Source: Rhizomys pruinosus (Eukaryota > Chordata > Mammalia > Rodentia > Spalacidae). Taken from it: a stretch of 64,000 nt of DNA. Within the stretch, counting starts at the first letter, position 1; every line of letters starts with the position of its first letter. The translations under genes and the position numbers were made by a program. Shown here piece by piece: positions 1-12,512 of the stretch. The notes under the pieces are model-generated. The model was not told where the DNA came from, made no database searches, and worked only from the letters and a program-made list of their open reading frames with translations. The stretch spans positions 1,142,625-1,206,624 of the forward strand of contig VZQC01004530.1 of the NCBI GenBank assembly GCA_009823505.1, read 5' to 3'.

Positions 1-179
1 GAAGGTAACTCATTTGTGGTAATGTTAACATAGCCAGATGCACATATCTGGAGAGGTCATAATTCTTAGAGAATCCCACAAGGTAGACACATCTCTAGGC
101 TAAGGTAACATTTTACTAACTCCAAAAGAGGTATCCTTATATTTACAGACAAATATCCCAGACACCACTCAGAAAAGAA

Positions 180-400
180 GCTTCTTTTGCACCAGATGAG
201 AACAGTACAGAGTCTCAGAACTGGACACACACAGACATGGTCTGTGGATGGCTCATGCCTAGGCAACACATCTACAATGCAACCTCTACACACAAGACCC
301 AAGCATATCAGCACAACTGTATCAGGTCACATGGCCAAAAAGATTGAAACTCCAATGGACTCCAAAGCTCAAGGTCGTAACTGGTCTACAATTTTCCTCC
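180..400 (+). mobile_element. Old L1 3'UTR fragment
   Basis: This stretch resembles, in opposite orientation, the L1 3'UTR-like block at 35.34-36.17 kb: both hold a related run around cacatcyacaatgsaacctc and an agaagcttctttt word. It is a decayed 5'-truncated fragment with no coding capacity. The assignment rests on similarity inside the window only. Confidence 0.45.
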
Positions 401-548
401 AGCAGTAAATGGTTCAGGCAGGGTTCAGGCCTTTGCGTTACTGGCTCCTGGATGGCTGCCCTTGGTTTTCCTCTCCATTAAAGGAAGACAGAAAACCTGT
501 ATTTATTACTTTTCTTATTGCTGTGAGCAGATGCCCAGCAGGAAGCAG

Positions 549-551
<3 letters not shown>

Positions 552-590
<39 letters not shown>
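552..590 (+). repeat. (CTG)13 trinucleotide microsatellite
   Basis: Thirteen perfect CTG units. In one frame they give a run of cysteines inside an 86-codon open frame, which is a repeat artefact and not a gene. No coding exon was recognised around it. Confidence 0.95.
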
Positions 591-592
<2 letters not shown>

Positions 593-954
593 ACTTTAGC
601 TTACTGCTTCAGGAAATACAGTCCATCATGGTGGGATACTGGGGGGAGGCATGGAGACGGGAGCTTTAGTCACATGACTTCTGCAGTCAGGAAACAAAGA
701 GAGGAATGCTGGTGGTGCTCAGCTCAAGGTCCCCTTTCCATCTAGCCCAAGACCTTAGCCCATTGCATGGTAGGATCCACAGTCTAGAAAGACCATTATA
801 CACATGCCCAGGATTGTGTCTTAGGTGACTTCTATGTTCAGGCAAGGTGACATATTAACCATCACCCAGCCTGAGAGGCATGGGGAAGAGTTAACTAGGA
901 GACTGGGCTTCTGCTGCAATGTTGCCATGGCTGTCTTGTTAATTCTTGGGGAGA

Positions 955-1012
955 CTCTAGCCATGTCACACTGCTGCTCTGTGCCTCAGTTTCTCCCATC
1001 TGTAAGATTCAT
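955..1012 (+). repeat. MIR SINE fragment
   Basis: The run ctgtgcctcagtttctccc followed by atctgtaa is the conserved core-to-3' region of mammalian-wide MIR elements. Only a short piece survives. Confidence 0.6.
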
Positions 1013-1334
1013 AGGATGTGCCTCGATGGCTTCTGAGGCTCCTCCTCTGTTGGCCATCCTGAGCTGCCGTTGAGGAAGCTGAGGTCTGGAGACACTGGGT
1101 ACAGAGTGACCAGACAAGCCTGGAGGGCTCACTAGTTAGTAATGGTGTGGCTGAATTTGGGCTCTGGAGTGGCTGGATGTTAACTCTCTAGGAAGCTGTG
1201 TCAGTTGTGGAGGTCCCCGTGGTGGGGAAAAGCAATAATTCCAGAGTTTTCTGGGCCTGGGCTCTTGCTTTGTTGCTCATTTGCCGCACGGCTGACTTCA
1301 GGAACAGGCCTCTCACTCCCTCTAGACATTTGTT

Positions 1335-1564
1335 TTTTTTTTTTAATTTAATTTATCATTTTTTATGTGTATGAGTGTACTGTCTGCAATGCAGGTTTGT
1401 GTACCGGTGTCATCCAATGCTGTGGAGGTCAGAAGAGGGCATTGGATTCCCCTGGAACTGGACTTAAAGATGGTTCTTAGCCACCATGTGGGTGCTGGGA
1501 ATCGAACCCAGGTCCTCTGCAAGAGCGTCAGTGCTCTTAACCGCTGAGCCATCTCTCCAGCCCT
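1335..1564 (-). mobile_element. B2-type SINE, intermediate age
   Basis: Read on the minus strand, it starts with the tRNA-derived head (ctggagagatggctcagcgg, A box) and the B-box-like ggttcgattcc, and ends in an A-rich tail seen as poly-T on the left. The flanking duplication gacatttgtt lies at 1325-1334 and 1565-1574. It differs from the youngest copies in the window at several positions. Confidence 0.9.
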
Positions 1565-1574
1565 GACATTTGTT

Positions 1575-4500
1575 ACTTTATCTGTTAAAGTGGGGACAGT
1601 GAAAGTGCCTCTTTCCCGGGAGTGTGCAGTGAACCAAGATCATTTGTATAGTGTGCTTTCTGCGTATAACACACAGCCCCACCCTGGGGTCATGGCACCC
1701 AGAACAGAACCCTGTTCCTCAAGTCATCTTGGAGGGACTTATACAATACCTTTGTCCATGGGCTGAGTGGAGCATCTACTGGGTTTCTCAAATCCTCTGA
1801 AACAGGACATAGCGCCCACACATGATGGATGAGGAGGCTGACTCGGGGAAGGGACACTATGCCAGGCAGCCATTGGGTAGAAGCAGCACGTGGAACAGTG
1901 TGTACTGTAGGCTGGTGGTATTCCTGTGGCTGTGCAGAAAGCTTTAAGTTTTGTCAGAACAACCACTTGACAGTCTGCTGATACTTGTGACATATTCCCT
2001 TAGTGCAGCTGGTCAGAGGAAGGGATTTCAAGCACTTGAGTCTCCCCAGGACATTGAGAGATGGGTAATACCTGATTTGTGAAGGTCCTCAAGCTTGAGA
2101 GATTGGAGGAGGGTACAAATTGGGCAGTGTTTTTGCTTGCATATAGCAAGATGGAGCTTGCCAGCAAGACAGGCAGTCAGTGCCAGTGTGGCCCGGGAGG
2201 TGACCTTCCCACTAGCCTTTCAGTGACCCGAATGAGTCAAAATGCTGACAGGACTCTGCTTCGCTCTCATCTCTCTAACCTCTGGGTATTGCCAAGCTGG
2301 TCTCTCTGAATGAAAGCAGAAACTGGTTTCCACAGGCCCAGGGCTGCTTCAAGTTGGGCAGGAAGCATTTTTCATGAGCCCTGCCTGCATAATGAGGTTT
2401 GATGATCTCTTGTCATGAAAATGCATGCTTCCCCCAGGAACCCTGCCTGTGCAATGGCCCCGTGCCTGGAGACAGTAGGCACTGACTGACGTGTGTGGCT
2501 TGAGGAGATAATGTGACTAAACGGATGCTCATAAGTGTTTGTCAAAGGCCATTTGATTCTGTGCCAGGCTGGGAGGGCAGGGTGTGCTGCAGCATACCAC
2601 TGCCGCTGCTGTAGAAGTCCTGGGCCTGGGGCATTGAACAGCTGGTTCACAAGGAGGAACATCACAATGGGTGAGTCCTCTTCAGTGCATAACCTCGGAA
2701 GGTAGGCTGCTCAGAGTTCTCATTGCCTCTCTTCAGAATTTCGGACTAATCCAACCTGCTTTTTGACATCGTTTCTTGGACACCTGAAAGACCAAGTCTT
2801 GATTTCTCTCCCCAGTCCTCCCAGCTCAGCAGCGGTGTCAACGGCTTCACTCTTAATGCGTCCCTTTCATCATAGCCAATCCTGCACTGTTTTCCAGGCT
2901 TCACCTATCATACCCAACTTGCCTCTATCTCCCCTCTGCCCTTTACCACTGCTCTTTCAGGACCATTCCCCTTGTTCCCAGTCAGCATCTGGGAGGTAGT
3001 CTGGGCTACCTTCATTTTGCTACAGGACCACTGTACTGGGCTGCTGCTCCATGCAGTGCCTTACTCCAGTAGGACCCGGTGTCAACACCACAGTTGGCCA
3101 ATCGGGTCAGGCTTGGCTCTCATTTCCATTGTCTTCCCTCCTTCCCAGGCATGCGCTCGTTTGCTAGCTCTCTCCCTAGCATCCTAGCCCTTGCAATTGC
3201 TGCTGACTCTATTTCCCCCCATGGACTCTTTGTTCCTCTGTGGGTCTCCATTCAGCTGACATCTTTCTGGAGACACCTTCCTTGCCTCCCACCATTCATA
3301 CCTCCTCTTTTCATCCCAAAGATGAGCTCCTTATTGTCTACTAGTCACTCGGTGTCTTGGTTCCCTCTTTAGTCTGCTGCCTAATATTGCAGCAAAGCTT
3401 TCAGTAAGTGTCTCCAGGAGGAATGGAGACCCTTTCACACTGCTTACCTCTACCACTTCCCTGTGGAAGAAAATAAGTCAACACTCTGTCATCGGGGAGC
3501 TATGGTATACTCTCACAAAACTTTATTTGTGGACACATAGATGTGAATCCTCAAAAAGTAGGAAACACTTGTTATTCTTGGGCTTGGAAATATAGGAAAT
3601 GGGACCAATTGGGACTGCAGGCTGTAGTTTGCCACCTCTGTTTAGGTATAATCCCTGTCAGGTCCACAGTCTTGTCTTCCTTGTTCACAGTATTATTCCA
3701 ACTGTGTGAGAGTTCTTGCCTTTGAGAAAAATCTTCTCTACATGCATGAGGGACTAAGGAAAGGAGAGCTGGCTACATACATGTGGCTAGTTGGATGTCT
3801 TTCAAACATGGAGCCATCATGTTTCTGAGAACCAGAAATAGATACAGAAACAAGAAACAAAGGAAAGACAGGGGCATCCACAGGACATCTGAAGACTGCT
3901 CCAAGGAAGCGCTGGCCCCCGAGCCAGCAGTCTGCCGCTAGCCAAGGCAACCATCTTTGCCTACGGGCAGTGCTTTCTAGGTCCAGGGAATCTTCCAAGC
4001 AAAGGCTGAGCCACAGCTCCCGTGAGCATTTTCCAACCACAGGAAGATCATGATGTTTTGTCCAGGCCCAGGGAGCTGCCAGCTGAATACATTAACATTT
4101 AAGTGCTTTTCTGAGGAAAATTATTCCTGATCTTTAAAAATGAAAATTAACCTTTGAGTCCCACCCAGCATTTGCATCATGGATAACAACCCTTTTAATC
4201 CACACCCCTCCTGACCATGGCTCAGAGTAAATATTTCTGTGATTTCTCTAAAAGCATTTGTCCCTCTGTAAGAGCTTTGAGACGGAATGCTTGCCTTAAT
4301 CATCCTCTCAGAGGGAAGACATTTGGCTCTTGGCTCCCTAATTATGATGGAACCTGTTTATTGCCTTGTGGTCACTGCCTTGGCGGTCATTTGATGCTGT
4401 GGACTGCTGAATGAGGCCCCCTTTGGGCTGTCTCTCTGGACATCACTAGAAACATTTGAAGAGTTTAAGAGAATCTATGGCAACTGATTGAATTGGAGGG

Positions 4501-4970
4501 GAAAAATGCAACTAAACCTACGTCTCACCTCATTTCAAAATCCTTGATGAGTTAGACTCCAGAAGAAAAGATGGGCGAACATTTATAAGATACAATTTAG
4601 AGGATGGGAAGCTTCTAGGCATATAACTAAGATAGAAACACAAAGACAAAGTTGATTGCATAAGAATTAGGATAAGACTTCAGCACAGCCAAAGAAATAA
4701 GAAAACCATGAAAACCAGAACGTAGCAGAATTTCTTGCTGACAGTGTAGAATGTTCTAATCAAGGAGGAAGGAAAGCCAAGTAAAAACTTGTAGAGAATA
4801 TAGAATGATGTGTGTCCGTGTCTATGCATGTAGAGATACATGTGTGTATATAAGTGGATGTTAGTAGAAATAAGCAAATGACCCCCCCAAATAAATGCAT
4901 TTAGTCAACAAATATTTGGAAAACCACCCAATCTGACTACTACTACTACTACTACTACTACTAATAAACA
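1575..4970. other. Single-copy sequence, no gene seen
   Basis: No SINE, LINE or LTR was recognised here apart from an (ACT)n microsatellite near its end. Open frames are 60-100 codons with no start context, motif or splice pattern that would support a gene. The part around 4.2-4.5 kb is AT-rich, with TTAAT/TTATG-type words, and could be constrained non-coding DNA, but that needs alignment to other rodents. Confidence 0.5.
4938..4964 (+). repeat. (ACT)n microsatellite
   Basis: About nine tandem ACT/CTA units. Confidence 0.9.
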
Positions 4971-4974
4971 CAAA

Positions 4975-5210
4975 TGAAGCTGGATTTATGAGTCAGCAGT
5001 TAGAGCACTAAATGTTCTTGCAGAGGATCTGAGTTCAGTTCCCAGCACACACATAGTGGCTAACAACCCTTATTAACTTAAGTTCCAGGGGATCTGATGC
5101 TTTCTGTGGGTCTCCATAGGCATTGCATGCACATGGCGCACTTACATAAATGCAACCAGTCATACATACAAAATTAAAGATTAACAAGTACAAATAAAAA
5201 CAACTTGAAT
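4975..5210 (+). mobile_element. Old B2-type SINE
   Basis: A diverged tRNA-like head (gagtcagcagttagagcact, then gagttcagttcccagcac as B-box region), a middle ending gcattgcatgcacatggcgc and an A-rich tail. The A and B boxes carry substitutions, so it is probably transcriptionally dead. Confidence 0.8.
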
Positions 5211-6775
5211 TTCAGATACCATGGTCTGTCAAATCAATGAAGGTAAAGATGAACAGTGTAAGTGTGTGGTCAGCTGTGGTGTGGCATGGATGACTGCGTG
5301 TATCCAGACCCCACATTTCTACTTCTAAAAAATTGAAATTCTGATGGTATCTGGAGTTTCTAGGTTGTCTCATTTAGGATGGGAACCTTGTCTGACTGAG
5401 TCACCATTCATGTGCTTAATAAAGTTGGCTGAATGAGCAGGTGGATGAGTAAATGACTGTGATGATATACAGGAAATGTCTGGATATTGTAAGCAGCAGA
5501 TTCATTAAAGCCACTTTCCATGTCCATCCATAATAGATAGCAATGGTCTAGGTTACCAAACAACCAGATTAATTAGCTCTCCAGCAGGTGGTTGACAAAC
5601 TTGATATTAACCAATCAAAATGACACCTCTAGGGAACTGGATGATGTATTTAGTGTGTCTGTTCCAAAGGGCAGCAGCACCTGACTACAACAATTGCTTC
5701 TGTGCTATGTTTGGGTGAAACCACACGAAATTCTTTCTGCGTGTGATAAAAGTATGTTCATAATCACCAATTACTGGATCTTAAGACTCTGATAAACTAA
5801 TTAAGAGTATGAAATCAATTATAAATGTATTCTTTCTAGTCTCCTCTAGATTCCAAATAAAAAAAAACAAAAAAAAAAAAAAACAAAAGAACAAACAAAC
5901 ACTGGGCTTCACTTAGCAGCCACCACCTACAGGTAAGCTGGACTTCAGGCCTAGTGTTAATACCACTGTCAAAAACCTTGAAGAATAACATTCTTGCTTG
6001 AAGCAATCTAATTAAACTCCATGTTGACTTGATGTGGCCCCCAATGGGCAGATCAAACCTATTTTTAAGTTGCAAGTATTCGGAGAAGAAATATTTAATT
6101 AGAATCGGGGATGTTTAAAATAGCTTTCTCTCTTAATGTCGATGCCTGCTGGCTTGTTTTCCCCAATGCCATTAATCACCAATGAAGGAACGTCAGAATT
6201 CACAGTCAGTTAAAATTCCTGGTGAAATCCACTTTCTGTGCGCTGTATGTCGCATGACTTAATTGTCCAAATCCCTTTGGATTTTGGCATTTTCCTTCAA
6301 ACGAATGGCACTGGTATCTTCAGACAATTTAGATAATTTCTTCAGATTACTTCTCCACAGGTGTTCTGTGTGTTGCGGAGCCCTGTTTACTCTGAGGACG
6401 TCCCATGATCATGAAGGGCTGGAGCTTCTAAGACTTGTATGAAGACTGGGTTAAGTAGTAAGTGATGGAAAAGAGGAGGAACTCCAGCTTTAGGGCTAGG
6501 ATGCAGGTCAGTCAGGAAGCATTTGCTTGGTAGGTCTAAGACTCTGAGCTCCATCCCCGGACCCCAAACCAAACAACAAGGAACAATTCAAGCTTGGTTA
6601 GCTTTCCAACCTAATGTGCGAGAATCCATGATATTTCTTTCTTTTTTTTTCTGAATCAACAAGTTGGAATCATTTTTGGAAATCAGAGAATTAGATTTAC
6701 TCTGCTTCATTTCTAGATTAACTATAAAGAAGAACATGAATTAGAGTTTATTCTAAAGATGACTTACTGAGTATT
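5211..6775. other. Single-copy, AT-rich; possible conserved non-coding DNA
   Basis: Apart from an A-rich run at 5858-5890 no repeat is recognised. The 6.0-6.37 kb part contains several homeodomain-type TAATTA/ATTAA words and is free of SINE debris, which is unusual here. There is no exon evidence. Confidence 0.4.
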
Positions 6776-6779
6776 TAAG

Positions 6780-6965
6780 ACATACTGAGTGTTGTCCTAA
6801 TTGCCCGTGCGTTTCCCACTCCTGTAACTAATTCTGCAGGCTTTGCAGTGTGTTCTGTTCTGTTCATTTTACAGAAGAGAAAACTGAGACAGAAAGGCTA
6901 TAGAGCTTTCTCAAAGTTGCTTCTTAGGGGGAGACAGACCCAGGACCAAACCAGAGTCAATTTTG
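6780..6965 (-). repeat. MIR fragment
   Basis: The run attttacagaagagaaaactg followed by gagacagaaaggct is the complement of the MIR 3' region (cagtttcctcatctgtaaaat). Divergence is high, as expected for this ancient SINE. Confidence 0.6.
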
Positions 6966-7204
6966 CTCTTGGGTGGACACCTTATTCAACTGTGTCTTCC
7001 TTATACAAGTTTGTGATTTATTGTGAGGGCTTTCTCTACTTCTGGTAGATTTTAAGTAGGACATACATCTTAGAACTTTATTTTTAGTTTTCTTTTCCAC
7101 CAATTATTGCTTAACTCCTCAACTCAAAAGATGTTAGGAACTCATTACTTGTGATAGGAAAAGACACATTTTATCTTGTGTTTTGGGGAGCCTAAAATTA
7201 ACTC

Positions 7205-7950
7205 TGCATGGTCCTTTTTACTTTTTACATGTGTTTAATGTGTGTGGTATATGTGTATAGTATGTATGTTCACATGTGACCATGAGTGTGTGCATGCATG
7301 TATGTGTGTGTGTCCATGCCTGTGGAGGCCAGAGGCTAACATGAAGAATCTTCCTTAATCACTCCCTGTCTTTTTCATTTAGGCAGGGTGTATTAGTCAC
7401 TTTTTTGTTGCTGTGATAAAACCACCATGACCAAGGGAGCTTATAAAAGGAAGAGTTTATTTGAGCTTACGATTGACGGTTCCAGGGAATTAGAGTCCAT
7501 TGTGGTGGGAGGCATGGTGGCCGGGGCTGGAGCAGAAAGCTGAGGTTCACATCTCACAATGAGTACAGGAAGTCAAGAGAGAGCCTCTGGAGACTAGTAA
7601 GGCTTGTTAAGCTTTCTAAGCCTGCCCCCAGTGACATACTTCCTCCAGCATGGCCACACCTTCTAAGACCTCCCCAAACAGCGCCACCAACTGGGGACAA
7701 AATGTCTGAATACTTAAAGCCTATGGGGGACATTCTCATTCAAACCACATGGGGTCTCTCAACTGAACCCTGTACTCACCAATATGGCTGCTCTAGGTAG
7801 ATAGTTTTCTCTGTGGATCCCTGTCTCTGCTTTTTGAGCTCTGGGATTGCAAACAGATCACCAAGCACAACCAATATTTATGTGGATACTAGGGATTTGA
7901 ACTCCAGCCCTCACACTTGTATGGCAAGCATCTGCACAAACCCCAACATT
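7205..7950 (-). mobile_element. B3/B4-type SINE interrupted by an LTR
   Basis: The left part (gtgtgcatgcatgtatgtgtg, catgcctgtggaggccagag) and the right part (ggggtctctcaactgaaccc to gaactccagccctcacactt) are two halves of one older composite SINE. They are separated by the LTR-like element at 7390-7750. Confidence 0.6.
7390..7750 (-). mobile_element. MaLR-type solo LTR
   Basis: On the minus strand it begins near gtggtttgaatgagaatgtc and runs to gtcatggtggttttatcaca, aaaaagtgactaatacac, the TG-to-ACA layout of mammalian MaLR LTRs. A second copy of this type lies at 50.76-51.11 kb on the plus strand. No internal retroviral sequence is attached. The exact subfamily is not assigned. Confidence 0.55.
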
Positions 7951-8282
7951 TGTACTTAGAGAGATGTTTCCCAAGAAAATAATCTAAGATATGTACAGAG
8001 AAAACTGTGAATAGAGATCTTTGTGCTATTTCTCACATCATCAGAACCTGGATGGTTCTTGGCATATCGTGTTCCATCAACTGAAAAATATTAAATGAAC
8101 AAATTGCAAATTCGAAATAATTCCTTCTCATGTGTAAAATACACTCAGTGTCCACTCAGAGGATAAAGTCACCTTAAATTCACTGCCACATGCTCTATAA
8201 ACATTATAAATTATGTTTGTAGAAGAATTTTCTTTGAGTAGCTTTTAAGTGTTCAATAAGTAAATGTGACAGGCTCAAAAAA
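7951..8282. other. Short single-copy stretch
   Basis: No gene or recognisable repeat. Confidence 0.5.
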
Positions 8283-8490
8283 ATATGGATATGCAGCCAG
8301 AAAGATAGCAGTTAAGAAAATTTGCTGCTCTTTCAGAGCACTCCAGTTGGATTCCTAGTTCCCAGGCCAGGCGGCTCACAACTGTATGATTCCAGAGGAT
8401 CTGATGCCTTCTTGACCCCACAGACACCTGTACAAATGTGCACGTGCATGCAGACCCATACACATGCACATAAATAAATAATAAAAAGCA
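8283..8490 (+). mobile_element. Old B2-type SINE
   Basis: Head gccagaaagatagcagttaa, middle ccagaggatctgatgccttc and tail catacacatgcacataaata. It is diverged and both promoter boxes are degraded. Confidence 0.75.
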
Positions 8491-9798
8491 AAAACCTTAA
8501 TGAAATACTTTTAAAATGGACACTATTTTCTTGATTCTTACAATATATTACTATAGCATCTGTCAGTGTAACAGTGTTTTGAGAGTTTGAAGTGATCTGG
8601 TAGAATTTATTTCTAAATATCAGTGGTAGATAGTTCCTGTGTTTGAAAAGTTGTAGATGACTTTTTATTCTGTTCTTTACAGCATTCTGAACCAGTTCCA
8701 AACTAAATATAAATGCAAATGTTTTAAAAGTGAGAAGAAAGGAACATTTAAAATTGTATTAAACACAATTGCCAGTATTTACTAAAGCAAGCAATGGAGA
8801 TTACTAAAGAAAGAAAAGCTTACTGATTTGGTAAAACACAAAACAGTTAAGCAGAGTTTCACTTAACAGGTCCGATTGAGAGAGTATTTACTTCTTTAAT
8901 TCATGTGTTTTCCAGATTTTCAATAATGACAATATGTTACTTAAAGAACATAATATTTAGTTTAAAAATGGAAAAGACACAAGTTTAGGTAGGTAGGTTG
9001 GTTGTGAGTTTTGGGTGGAGTCCAGCTGACCTTGAACTCAGGGTCCTTCTGCCTTTGCCTCCTAGGTGCTGGGATCACAGGCAGGTGCAACCTACCATAC
9101 AGGGAGGCTCTAAGACTGGCTATAGTTTCTACCACTGATCCCTTTGCCTCTGGTGTCTTTGCTTCTTGTTTTCCTCTACCTATTGTCCTGGACAGCTTGC
9201 TGAACATGGGGTGGGAGGTTGCCTAGTACATTACAAGCTTTCATACATTTGTTTCCTGACTAAGAAGCAGTGGGCAAGTTGTTAATCTGGTATTTTAACA
9301 GATAATATTTTTGTGTGATAAGGTGGCATTGTCTCCTGGTGCCCATCACCGCTAATAACCTCTTGTCTCCAGGCACCGCCTCCTCATCCCAGAGCCGCAT
9401 TCCAATCCAATCCGACCAACACAGCTGCTTTTATCTTGTGGAATTCATTTCACAAGTAGTAAGGCCCGTCCTTTCCACCTCCCACTTTTTTCTTGGCTGT
9501 TCACATGTTATTAGTCTTCACACTGCAGCTGCCTCCCCAGGAAGTGGCCTTCAGAGCAGTCCTAGTGTTCACCAGGAGGCTTCGGGAAAGCCCAAGGAGA
9601 CACTGTGGAAGGAGAAAAAAAGCTTGCCACTTATCACCAAGGGGACAGCCATGGCTACCACAGAGCTCCCAGCTGAGCTAAGTCACACTCGGTGAGAAGA
9701 GTCCAGAGGCTCGCAGAAACTCTTGGCTACCTCCAGGCCCGAACTCCTCCTTTGGCTTTTTATTTATTTATTTATTTACTTATTTATTTATTTTGGTA
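8491..9798. other. Single-copy sequence with a partial B1
   Basis: About 8985-9095 is a diverged minus-strand B1 remnant (ccttgaactcagggtccttc, gtgctgggatcacaggc). The rest shows no repeat. A 126-codon open frame at 9315-9695 has no recognisable domain and I treat it as chance. Confidence 0.45.
9757..9795 (+). repeat. (TTTA)n tail of a B1
   Basis: Tandem ttta units that are the expanded A-rich tail, in reverse, of the adjoining B1. Confidence 0.9.
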
Positions 9799-9942
9799 TT
9801 TTTGAGACGGGGTCTCCCTTTAGTCCCAGCTGGCCTGGAGCTCGCTATGTAGACCAGGCTGGCCTTGAACTCACAGAGATCTGCAAACCTCTGCCTCCCA
9901 AGTGCTGGGATTAAAGGCATGCACCACCACGCCCAGTGACTT
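9796..9942 (-). mobile_element. B1 SINE
   Basis: Nearly complete B1 in reverse: gagacggggtctccctttag, accaggctggccttgaactc, agtgctgggattaaaggcat, ending at the B1 5' end caccacgcccag. Confidence 0.92.
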
Positions 9943-9954
9943 TATTTTTTTAAA

Positions 9955-10105
9955 ACCATGGTGTCTTGGGGCAGGAGAGACTCCAGTTCCAAGGGATCCA
10001 GTGCCCTTTTCTGGCCTCTACAGAGACTGCACATATGTACACTTATATACATGTACACAAAACATTCAGATGAATAAAAATGTCAAAACAAAAGCAAAAT
10101 TAAAA
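9955..10105 (+). mobile_element. B2 tail fragment
   Basis: Only the 3' half is present (gactccagttccaaggg, ccttttctggcctctacaga, then an A-rich tail), without the tRNA-derived promoter part. Confidence 0.6.
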
Positions 10106-10659
10106 TTTTGGTGTCTCATCCTGTTTTTTCTCATTTCATTCTGTCCTAGGTCCAGTCAGATAGTCAGATTCTAGGTCCCATGGAGATGGCAGGCCTTCCT
10201 GCCTACCAAAAAAAGCCAGGGGCTGAATAGCCAATATCCAATATCCATCTAATAAGCACCCCAACCTCTTCCCTTCACAAAATTCAAGGTGTCTTTACCA
10301 ACTGCCAAATGGCAGGAGTTAGGATCTGTGATCAAGAGTCACAAGGCCTAAGTGGTCTCAGCAGATCCACTTCTGAGTAAATAAGAATAGAGGGTCACAC
10401 CAGAGCATCACATGGACCCAAGAATTGGGAAACCCCTGATCTGTAGGCGTTCATGGGGCAAAGTGGCAGCCAGCTTAGGAACAGCAGCGGAAAGTAGGGC
10501 AGGCCTTTACTCTCTGATGGGAGATGCACGGGTTTAGAAGGAGCTGGGGGCTGCCCAGCAGTCCCGTGAGTTCAAGGAAGGAACTGGTATCCTTGAACAC
10601 TGCAAGGGCTACCTGTTCTCTTTAGATCACTACCTTTTTTTTTCAGCTTGACATTGAAA

Positions 10660-11210
10660 ACCTTTCTTGTGGTGTCACTCTGGCACACATAGAGGTGGAC
10701 GCTCCAACCCCATCCAGTGGATTACAGGGAAAAGGGAAGACATAAGACAGCCGCCAGCAGCTGTCCTAAACTGTGGGCCAAAGGCTGACAACCTTTCCAC
10801 TGCCCGCCTGTCTTATCTAACATCTACACTAGGCAATGTGCTATTGGCACTCCCAGATCCTCCAGGCTGCTGGCTGATTGGCACTCTATAGCCTAATGCC
10901 AGACTGCTGCCTGATAGGTACTCTACAGTCTAATGCCAGACTCTCACCTGCTAGGAGCTCTACAGTCTAATTCCTGCCTGGGCACTCACCACATATCACA
11001 GCTGGCAACCTGATAGATCTCCTTCTAGCCCCACACCAGCTTCCCAGGTTGGTGGTCTGATTGATGGGCCGTCCAACCCACTGGTTATTACTATATAAGC
11101 CTCATGGGCTAAGATTACATGTGCAAAATAACGGCCGGTAGTCCCTGTCTGATGGTAAGGACTCGTCTTTTTATTCACACCATTCTGTTTTTATACTGAG
11201 AGTGACATCA
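10660..11210 (+). mobile_element. LTR-like block with triplicated 37-bp repeats
   Basis: Three head-to-tail 37-bp units at 10867-10903, 10904-10940 and 10941-10977, plus a partial unit before them, lie upstream of a TATA-like tatataag at 11092-11099. Tandem enhancer-like repeats then a TATA box is the layout of an ERV U3 region. I could not define clean TG/CA ends, a polyadenylation signal or flanking duplications, so the LTR call is an inference. Confidence 0.4.
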
Positions 11211-11685
11211 TATCTCAGGGCCTGGTTTCAGACCCCGTGCCTCATGTTCCGTAACATCAGGAGTACTAGCATCACTACTAGTAGGAGAACTCCTGAGTGC
11301 CTTTGATCTCAAGGTGTCATGGGCTTGCTAATGGATAGGCAAATCCTGCCTAAGGTGATCTGCCTAAGACCAGGTTTCAGTGTAAACAGACAAGCAGGTA
11401 ATAGCACAGAAGAAGCCACAGGTGACTTCCTTTTTCCCTACACTTTTCTTTCATGATTTGACATCTCTTCCAGGTATAATAATTTCTAGCCATTTCCTTC
11501 AGTTTTCCCTCTTTACCATTACACTCTTCTCAGTGGCACTGTTTGTGCTCTATAACCTCTTGATTCTCACATTTCACAGCAGCCATTATGTAGGGTTTGG
11601 GTCAATTCTTATAGCAAGGCCATATGAAGCACATGCTTAAGACAGAGTCCATGGTTCCTGGGTAACATTTTTTTTTTTCGAGCTT
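11211..11685. other. Single-copy sequence
   Basis: No gene or repeat recognised. Confidence 0.45.
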
Positions 11686-11689
11686 GTAA

Positions 11690-12175
11690 AATTTTTTTTT
11701 ATTATTTTATTTTATTAATTAAATAATTAATTATTTAAATCAAATCTAGACCCGTGTCCTCCCCCCAATTCCCCCACCCCACCAGAGCTCATGCATTCTG
11801 CCAAACATGCTTTTCATCTCTTTCTCAGTCTTTCTCAATATTGTCCATGTGGAAGTTGACTGTTTTGAGCAGAAGTTCACTGTTTCAGTCAGTTCTTTGA
11901 TGCAGTCCTTTCTGTTGTTGTTGTTGTTTCCAATATGCATCACTCCCAACTGCTTTGGACAAAAACTCAAGGGACCGTGTACAAGAAATACTTACAACTA
12001 GGTAATTGGCACTAGCATCCATAGATGAGTGATACCATTCGTTGTTTGTTTTTCTGGGACTGTGTTACTTCACTCAGCATGATGTCCTCTAGCTCCAGCC
12101 ATTTTCCTGCAAAGCTCATGATGTCATCTTTCTTTACTGCTACATAGAACTCCAAACATTTTTTTAATATAAATA
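11690..12175 (-). mobile_element. L1 3' end
   Basis: In reverse orientation this holds the L1 3'UTR (ctcatgcattctgccaaaca, cagcagaagt-like run, gttgttgttgttgtttcc) and then the end of ORF2 (ctgggactgtgttacttcac, tactgctacatagaactcca). The same order is seen in the L1 copies at 29-32 kb and 44-46 kb. It is 5' truncated and non-coding. Confidence 0.8.
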
Positions 12176-12196
12176 TAATTTACTTTTAGAAAAGAA

Positions 12197-12466
12197 TACT
12201 GCTGGGCTGGGGGATGGCTCAGTGGGTAAGAGGAACTGAATCCACATTCTCAGCACCTGTGTAAAAGCTGGGCCACACGTGCCTGTAACCCTGGAATTTG
12301 GTACTGGAGACAGGACAGTCCTGGGAGCTCGTTGGCCAGCAAGCCTAGCTGAAATGGTGAATTTAGGTTTAATGGGAAACCGTGTCTCAAAAAATTAGGT
12401 GAAGAGTGATAGAGGAAGACATTTGACATCCTCCTCTGGCCTCTAAATGTGAGCATATGAGCATGT

Positions 12467-12512
<46 letters not shown>

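Noticed and set aside
409..669. 86-codon frame with a run of cysteines
   Set aside because: It is the (CTG)13 microsatellite read in one frame; no other gene evidence.
9315..9695. 126-codon plus-strand frame
   Set aside because: No motif, no start context, no splice pattern; length compatible with chance.
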